From: Tangfeifania sp. | GTDB lineage: Bacteria > Bacteroidota > Bacteroidia > Bacteroidales > Prolixibacteraceae | DNA length: 10,405 nt | Direction of reading: 5' to 3' | Assembly (NCBI GenBank): GCA_018400515.1 | Contig: JAGYMR010000077.1 | Span: 1 to 10,405, forward strand | Part shown: in pieces, positions 6,470-10,405 of the stretch | How positions within the stretch are numbered: position 1 is the stretch's first letter | Layout of the letters: each line of letters starts with the position of its first letter | Notes under the pieces: model-generated | The model's database searches: none | The model's input: only the letters and a program-made list of their open reading frames with translations | What the model was told of the DNA's origin: nothing | Made by a program: the position numbers and the translations under genes

Positions 6470-7504
6470 TTGGAAAACACTGGAAATGAGATCTTTAACT
6501 CTTTGCGTGAATTGCTGACAATCCGCCGGCAGAGGGTGGTACTGGTCACGCATGAGAATCCCGACGGCGATGCCATTGGCTCGGCCGTGGGTTTTGGCGA
6601 GGTCCTTCAAAGTGCGGGGCACGAAGTACAGATCATTGTACCCAATGACTACCCCTCCTTTTTACAGTGGTTCTCCTCCCGTCTGGACATTTGGAAATAC
6701 GACCGCCAGAAAAACAAGGCGAAGAGACACCTTGAAGAAGCAGACGTACTGATCTGCCTCGATTTCAATGAGCCCAAACGAACCGGCAGGATGAAAAAGA
6801 AGGTGGAGGCCTTTTCAAATCCCAAAGTGCTCATCGATCACCATCCCGATCCCACGCCGTTTTGTGACTACATGATCTCCGAGCCCGCTTACAGCTCCAC
6901 AGCAGAGCTGGTTTTGGAATTGGTTCACCGGATCGGACTGGAAAAACACATCACGTATGATGCAGCAGAAGCCCTTTTTACCGGCATCATGACCGACACC
7001 GGGTCGTTCAGCCACAACATCTCACGGCCGGAGACATTTAAAACAGCCGCTCAGCTGATGAAATACGGGATCGACCCCGGGAAAATCCATTCAGCCGTAT
7101 ACCACACGTTCTCCGCCAGTCGCATGAAGCTGCTCGGTCACAGCCTCGACAAGAAGATGGAAGTCTTTCCCGAACACCGGACTGCCGTGATCCGGCTCTC
7201 ACAGGAAGAGCTGGAGGCGTATGATTTTCAGCCCGGTGACACCGAAGGATTTGTCAATTATCCGCTTTCGATCAATAATATCGTTTTCAGTGCGTTATTC
7301 ATGGAGAAGAAAGATCTTGTAAAAGTCTCCTTCCGTTCCAAAGGGAACTTCCCGGTCAATGAATTTTCGCGCGATCATTTTTCCGGGGGAGGCCACCGGA
7401 ATGCCGCGGGCGGAGAAACGAACCTGTCACTGACCGATGCCGTGGAAAAGTTCAGGCAACTTCTGAACGATTATAAACATCAATTAATGGAAACAACGAT
7501 TTAA
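6470..7504 (+). CDS. nrnA: DHH-DHHA1 phosphoesterase, NrnA-type (nanoRNase/pAp phosphatase)
   Basis: This is a cytoplasmic manganese-dependent enzyme of the family that degrades 2-5 nt RNAs and dephosphorylates 3'-phosphoadenosine 5'-phosphate. From the TTG at 6470 it is 344 aa, typical for NrnA. Motifs are THENPDGDAIGS (27-38; H28, D32, D34), CLDFNEP (96-102; D98), the signature LIDHHPDP (121-128), GIMTDTGSF (172-180; D176), and the DHHA1 nucleotide-binding loop GGGHRNAAGG (306-315). The TTG start is inferred: the promoter at 6419-6448 excludes the upstream frame extension, no in-frame ATG exists before the catalytic motif, and the length ahead of motif I fits the family. It heads an operon with two lipoproteins, with a 12-bp gap to the first. 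Confidence 0.9.
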   Translation: MENTGNEIFNSLRELLTIRRQRVVLVTHENPDGDAIGSAVGFGEVLQSAGHEVQIIVPNDYPSFLQWFSSRLDIWKYDRQKNKAKRHLEEADVLICLDFNEPKRTGRMKKKVEAFSNPKVLIDHHPDPTPFCDYMISEPAYSSTAELVLELVHRIGLEKHITYDAAEALFTGIMTDTGSFSHNISRPETFKTAAQLMKYGIDPGKIHSAVYHTFSASRMKLLGHSLDKKMEVFPEHRTAVIRLSQEELEAYDFQPGDTEGFVNYPLSINNIVFSALFMEKKDLVKVSFRSKGNFPVNEFSRDHFSGGGHRNAAGGETNLSLTDAVEKFRQLLNDYKHQLMETTI

Positions 7505-7516
7505 AAAGAAAACAAG

Positions 7517-8026
7517 ATGCAGATCAAAACAGGAAAAATATTTATCATTGCTGCCATCGCGGCATTTGTTGCCACCTCGTGTCTCGATGTGGATGAAGAC
7601 GAAAAAATATACACCGCTGCCGAAGAGATCCATTACCGGGAGGCTTATATCGACAGCATGTTTGCACGCGGGTACGATGTGGACACGACATCACTCGGAG
7701 TGTATTACATCACCATTGAAGAAGGAGAGGGGAACTTTGCCAAAGCAGGTGATACGCTCACCGTGGGGTATGCCGGCTATTATATCGACGGCAGACTGTT
7801 TGACGCCTCGGAGATTAATTCTCCGGACGGAAAGATGACCTTCGTTCTGGAAGAAGACGAGATGATCCCGGGGTGGAACAGTGGCATGAAGGTGATGAAC
7901 AAGGGGGCGACAGTACAATTCATCATCCCTTCGGAACGGGCTTATGGAGAAGACGGTTATGGCAACATACCGCCTTATCAGACCCTGATTTTTGTAGTGA
8001 AATTATTTGATATTCAACCATCATAA
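7517..8026 (+). CDS. FKBP-type peptidyl-prolyl isomerase lipoprotein
   Basis: This 169-aa protein has a lipoprotein signal peptide (basic MQIKTGK, hydrophobic FIIAAIAAFVATS, lipidated C22) and so should be anchored in the periplasm or outer membrane. After a helical linker (30-60) comes one FKBP domain (about 61-166). Residues aligning with the FKBP12 active site are kept: F95-D96, I117, W120 in MIPGWNSGM, A142-Y143, and F159. Catalysis of prolyl isomerisation of exported proteins is therefore plausible. GldI of gliding flavobacteria is a related FKBP-like lipoprotein, and from memory a DHH gene and ndk often lie near it, but motility cannot be claimed here because no other gld gene is present. 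It is translated between the nrnA-like gene and a paralogue, with gaps of 12 and 11 bp. Confidence 0.9.
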   Translation: MQIKTGKIFIIAAIAAFVATSCLDVDEDEKIYTAAEEIHYREAYIDSMFARGYDVDTTSLGVYYITIEEGEGNFAKAGDTLTVGYAGYYIDGRLFDASEINSPDGKMTFVLEEDEMIPGWNSGMKVMNKGATVQFIIPSERAYGEDGYGNIPPYQTLIFVVKLFDIQPS

Positions 8027-8037
8027 TAAGATAAGAA

Positions 8038-8574
8038 ATGCTGAAACACTTAACCGCCGGATTGTTTGTGATCATTGCCGCCGCTGCTTTTTTCTCCTGT
8101 AAGGACGACAGTATGGAGAAACAGCGGGAAGAGGAACTAAAGACGCTGCGTGAATTCATACGGACCCATTATGCCGGGCGGGATCCCAAGCCCTCCGGAT
8201 TGTATTACATTGAGCTGGAACAGGGAACCGGTGACTCGATCAGGATTGGTGACAAGGTGCAGATATTCTATGACATATGGACCCTCGACAGCTTACATGT
8301 AGCAAGCTCAGGCCGCTATGAACCGATGGAGCTGATGGTGCTTCCCCCGAACAATCTGAGCTATTCCGCCGACTATCCCGATGAGCTCCGGGCCCTGCAT
8401 GAGGCGCTCACCTACATGAAAAAAGATTCCAAATCGCTGTTGATCTTCGACTCCGGACTGGGCTTCGGACAATACGGCACCTATGGCATCGCCGGGTTCA
8501 CCCCCCTGATGATGGAAGTGGAAGTCTATAAGGTATACTCCTCCCAATCCCAGGAGGAGGAGGAGGAAGAATAA
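8038..8574 (+). CDS. Degenerate FKBP-like lipoprotein, paralogue of the preceding gene
   Basis: This 178-aa protein has a signal peptide ending FFSC (lipidated C21), a helical charged linker (25-50) and an FKBP-like domain (about 54-166; GLYYIELEQGTGDSIRIGDK matches the neighbour's GVYYITIEEGEGNFAKAGDT). Aligned without gaps over a 29-residue core, the active-site residues are replaced: F-D becomes H87-V88, the tryptophan becomes L120, and A-Y becomes G142-F143. It is probably a folded domain without isomerase activity, perhaps a chaperone or partner of the first copy. The C-terminus is a short glutamate run encoded by a GAG/AGG microsatellite. The arrangement suggests tandem duplication followed by divergence. 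No frameshift or stop interrupts it. Confidence 0.82.
   Translation: MLKHLTAGLFVIIAAAAFFSCKDDSMEKQREEELKTLREFIRTHYAGRDPKPSGLYYIELEQGTGDSIRIGDKVQIFYDIWTLDSLHVASSGRYEPMELMVLPPNNLSYSADYPDELRALHEALTYMKKDSKSLLIFDSGLGFGQYGTYGIAGFTPLMMEVEVYKVYSSQSQEEEEEE
8552..8566 (+). repeat. AGG trinucleotide microsatellite at the 3' end of the FKBP-like gene
   Basis: Five tandem AGG units encode most of the terminal polyglutamate. Because the unit is three bases, slippage would change the number of glutamates without shifting the frame. Confidence 0.7.
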
Positions 8575-8691
8575 ATATCCCTTTGTGTCTTTGCGCCTTT
8601 GTGTTTAATATTAAATATCCCTTTGTGTCTTTGCGCCTTTGTGTTTAATAGTAAATATTCCTTTGCGTCTTAGCAATAAAAATATTATTCC
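8572..8691. repeat. Three-unit 40-bp tandem repeat in a convergent gap
   Basis: Units begin at 8572, 8612 and 8652, an exact 40-bp period. Units 1 and 2 agree at 39 of 40 positions. Unit 3 is diverged after its first half. Each contains reiterated CTTTGTG/CTTTGCG words flanked by AT-rich TAAATAT and TTTAATA. Unit 1 begins on the stop codon of the FKBP-like gene, and unit 3 runs past the stop codon of the opposing methylase, so the array occupies the entire intergenic space. Similar CTTTGTGTCTTTGCG-like intergenic words are, to my knowledge, common in Bacteroidota and other phyla, with no assigned function. Confidence 0.85.
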
Positions 8692-9386
8692 CCTATCAGG
8701 AACACCGCCGGCTGTTTATGCAGGTCAGGCACTTTCCCCTTCCACTGCGCCACGGATTTAGTGGCAATAAACTCATGGTTGTCTGTCAGGTTCGCCGCAA
8801 TGCAAAGCAGCGTCGCCGGAGAGCAGGTTTTCAGCAGGTCTTTCACCAGCGCATTGTTCCGGTAAGGCGTTTCGATGAATATCTGTGTCTGTCCGCTCTT
8901 AGTCAACAGGTTTTCCAGTCGCCGGATCTCTTTTGCACGTTCATTCGCCTGCACCGGCAGATACCCGTTGAAAGCAAAATTTTGTCCGTTGAACCCCGAT
9001 GCCATCAGCGCCAGCACGATGGAAGATGGTCCCACCAGCGGAGACACCGTAAATCCCTTTTGGTGCGCCAGTCGGACCACCGCCGCCCCCGGATCTGCCA
9101 CACCCGGACAGCCCGCTTCCGAGATCACCGCCACATCCTGGTCCTGCGCCAGCGGATCGAGGAAGGCAGGGATATCCGCCGGGTCAGTATGCTTATTCAG
9201 CTCAAAAAAAGTGAGTTCGTCGATGTCGATCCCGCGATCCACCTTTTTCAGGAATCGCCGGGCGCTCCGTTTGTTCTCCACGATGAAAAAGCGGGTTGAG
9301 TTGATCACGCCGGCGATGCTCACCGGGAGCACAAACTGCCAGTCGGAGTTCCCGATATTACTGGGGATAAGATACAGTTCAGCCAT
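8685..9386 (-). CDS. SAM-dependent methyltransferase, tetrapyrrole-methylase/RsmI-like
   Basis: The 233-aa protein belongs to the class III (tetrapyrrole methylase) fold and is closest to RsmI, which 2'-O-methylates C1402 of 16S rRNA. Visible motifs are LYLIPSNIGN at the N-terminus, SEAGCPGVADPG (89-100; SAM site), VGPSS (118-122), FNGYLPV (139-145) and FIETPYRNN (170-178). Canonical RsmI is about 280 aa and carries an additional C-terminal domain that is absent here, so this is the short variant and its RNA target is unproven. The ATG at 9386 is preferred over an upstream GTG at 9428 because MAELYLIP is the normal family start. The gene is divergent from the metallo-hydrolase gene. The stop lies inside the tandem repeat. 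Confidence 0.88.
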   Translation of the reverse strand: MAELYLIPSNIGNSDWQFVLPVSIAGVINSTRFFIVENKRSARRFLKKVDRGIDIDELTFFELNKHTDPADIPAFLDPLAQDQDVAVISEAGCPGVADPGAAVVRLAHQKGFTVSPLVGPSSIVLALMASGFNGQNFAFNGYLPVQANERAKEIRRLENLLTKSGQTQIFIETPYRNNALVKDLLKTCSPATLLCIAANLTDNHEFIATKSVAQWKGKVPDLHKQPAVFLIGE

Positions 9387-9464
9387 CAGAAAAATTTTTT
9401 GTAAAATTACAGATATTTGGGGTTTCACCTGAATATAACTGAGTTAAAATTTACAATTTATATA

Positions 9465-9481
9465 AAGGGGTTTTACCCCTT
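9465..9481. repeat. Perfect hairpin in the divergent methylase/MBL gap
   Basis: AAGGGG and CCCCTT pair around TTTTA. A run of eight T residues (9493-9500) starts 11 bp after the stem, too far for a classical terminator. It lies about 70 bp upstream of the metallo-hydrolase start and could be a leader structure or a protein-binding site. Confidence 0.4.
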
Positions 9482-9550
9482 AAATCCCACCTGTTTTTTT
9501 GTTTTAAAAAGCGCATGCTCGTTTCGCAATCGTTTTATTAAATTTACGCC

Positions 9551-10345
9551 ATGACACAGCAAAAAAATCCGGAGATGGAAGTGGTATTTCTGGGCACCGG
9601 CACCTCGCAGGGCGTGCCCGTTATTGGCTGTGACTGTCCTGTTTGCCGGTCGGCCGATCCCCGCGACAAACGGTTGCGGTCGTCGCTGCTGGTGAAGGTA
9701 AACGGACAGAACATCGTCATTGATGCCGGTCCCGACTTCCGGCAGCAGATGTTGCGGGAGCGGGTCAGGACCCTCCGGGCCATTCTGATCACCCACGAGC
9801 ACGTGGACCATATTTTCGGGTTGGATGACATCCGCTCCTACAACTGGATACAGAAGCACCCCACTGATATCTGGGCCGAAAAGCGGGTACAGGACTCCAT
9901 CAAACGCATTTTTGATTATGTATTTATCCGGAACAATTACCCCGGTGTGCCACGAATGCAGCTGCACACGATTGACGGATCACCCTTTGAGATTGACAAC
10001 ATACCGGTCATTCCGGTACGGTGTTACCACCACAAACTGCCCGTCTACGGTTTCCGGATTGGCGGACTCAGCTACATCACCGATACCAGCTACCTGGAAG
10101 AAAAAGAGCTGGAAAAACTTATCGGATCGCAGGTGTTGATCATCAACGCCCTGCGGAAGGAGAAGCACCTTTCCCATTTCAATCTGGAGCAGGCCCTCGC
10201 AGTGATCCGGCAGGTCAACCCCGAAAAAGCCTGTCTCACCCACATCAGTCACGGTTTTGGCATCCACGAAGAAATTCAGGCCCTTCTGCCCCCCAATGTT
10301 TATCCCGCGTATGACGGACTCCGTTTTAAAATGCAGTTTGAATAG
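9551..10345 (+). CDS. Metallo-beta-lactamase-fold hydrolase, PhnP-like
   Basis: This 264-aa cytoplasmic protein has the two-metal MBL signature HEHVDH (82-87) with the downstream ligands H161 or H160, D178 in YITDTSYL, and H231. The early GCDCPVC (26-32; C27, C29, C32), together with a late histidine, resembles the structural zinc site of PhnP, the phosphoribosyl cyclic phosphodiesterase. The pattern FLGTGTSQGVP is typical of this branch. No phn genes are nearby, so a general cyclic-phosphodiesterase or phosphodiesterase role is safer than carbon-phosphorus lyase function. The ATG at 9551 is used; an in-frame ATG at 9575 (MEVVFLGTG) starts right at the fold and remains possible because an imperfect -7-like TAAATTTA sits at 9539-9546. 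Confidence 0.9.
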   Translation: MTQQKNPEMEVVFLGTGTSQGVPVIGCDCPVCRSADPRDKRLRSSLLVKVNGQNIVIDAGPDFRQQMLRERVRTLRAILITHEHVDHIFGLDDIRSYNWIQKHPTDIWAEKRVQDSIKRIFDYVFIRNNYPGVPRMQLHTIDGSPFEIDNIPVIPVRCYHHKLPVYGFRIGGLSYITDTSYLEEKELEKLIGSQVLIINALRKEKHLSHFNLEQALAVIRQVNPEKACLTHISHGFGIHEEIQALLPPNVYPAYDGLRFKMQFE

Positions 10346-10350
10346 CATTT

Positions 10351-10372
10351 TTTGTTTATCAGGATAAACAAA
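10351..10372. repeat. Perfect 10-bp inverted repeat after the MBL gene
   Basis: TTTGTTTATC and GATAAACAAA flank a 2-nt AG centre. No T run follows, so terminator function is weak. It ends 11 bp before a possible next start codon at 10384, a position suited to an operator. Confidence 0.55.
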
Positions 10373-10383
10373 TTTGATAAAAA

Positions 10384-10405
10384 ATGTTTATTAAGGCAAT
10401 TGCTC
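10384..10405 (+). CDS. Possible start of a gene cut by the window edge
   Basis: An ATG opens a frame reading MFIKAIA to the last base. It follows the upstream gene by 38 bp on the same strand. The seven residues resemble the N-terminus of ketoacyl-ACP synthase III proteins, but that is too little to identify it, and it may not be a gene. Confidence 0.25.

Noticed and set aside
8572..8691. The 40-bp repeats as a CRISPR array.
   Set aside because: The units are directly contiguous with no unique spacers, and no cas gene is present.

Overview
The window reads as a chromosomal stretch from a member of the Bacteroidota, probably an anaerobic or fermentative member of the Bacteroidales or a neighbouring order. 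Three things suggest this. Two promoters match the Bacteroidota form exactly (TTTG, 18 nt, then TAnnTTTG). Several genes are typical of the phylum: a PUR-alpha-like DUF3276 protein, FKBP-type lipoproteins beside a DHH-family nanoRNase, and a short RsmI-related methylase. Most genes lack a clear Shine-Dalgarno sequence. The species cannot be named from this sequence.

Layout. Positions 151-1324 (+) hold a PUR-alpha-like nucleic-acid-binding protein and endonuclease III (nth). A ZIP-family metal transporter (zupT-like, 1448-2272, -) follows. Next comes a 330-bp gap with a G-poor CAC/CAT tract and a good promoter, which drives a tiny 2[4Fe-4S] ferredoxin (2605-2775, +). A hairpin with runs on both sides separates the ferredoxin from a YfcC/DcuC-superfamily carrier (2833-4428, -). 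That carrier is divergent from a monofunctional glutamate formimidoyltransferase (4583-5701, +). The convergent gap 5702-5936 holds a long imperfect inverted repeat. Then come ndk (5937-6359, -) and, divergently, an operon of an NrnA-type DHH phosphoesterase (6470-7504) and two FKBP-like lipoproteins (7517-8574). A 40-bp tandem repeat fills the next convergent gap. An RsmI-like methylase (8685-9386, -) and a divergent PhnP-like metallo-beta-lactamase-fold hydrolase (9551-10345, +) follow. The window ends a few codons into what may be another gene.

Functionally this is mostly housekeeping: base-excision repair, nucleotide and nanoRNA recycling, periplasmic folding, rRNA-type methylation, metal and metabolite transport, and one step of histidine catabolism. 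No phage, transposase, CRISPR array, toxin-antitoxin pair, tRNA or rRNA is visible, and I see no convincing new multi-gene system. The most unusual content is non-coding: the 118-bp inverted repeat at 5763-5880, the exactly 40-bp-period array at 8572-8691, and a paralogous pair of FKBP lipoproteins whose second copy appears to have lost the isomerase active site.
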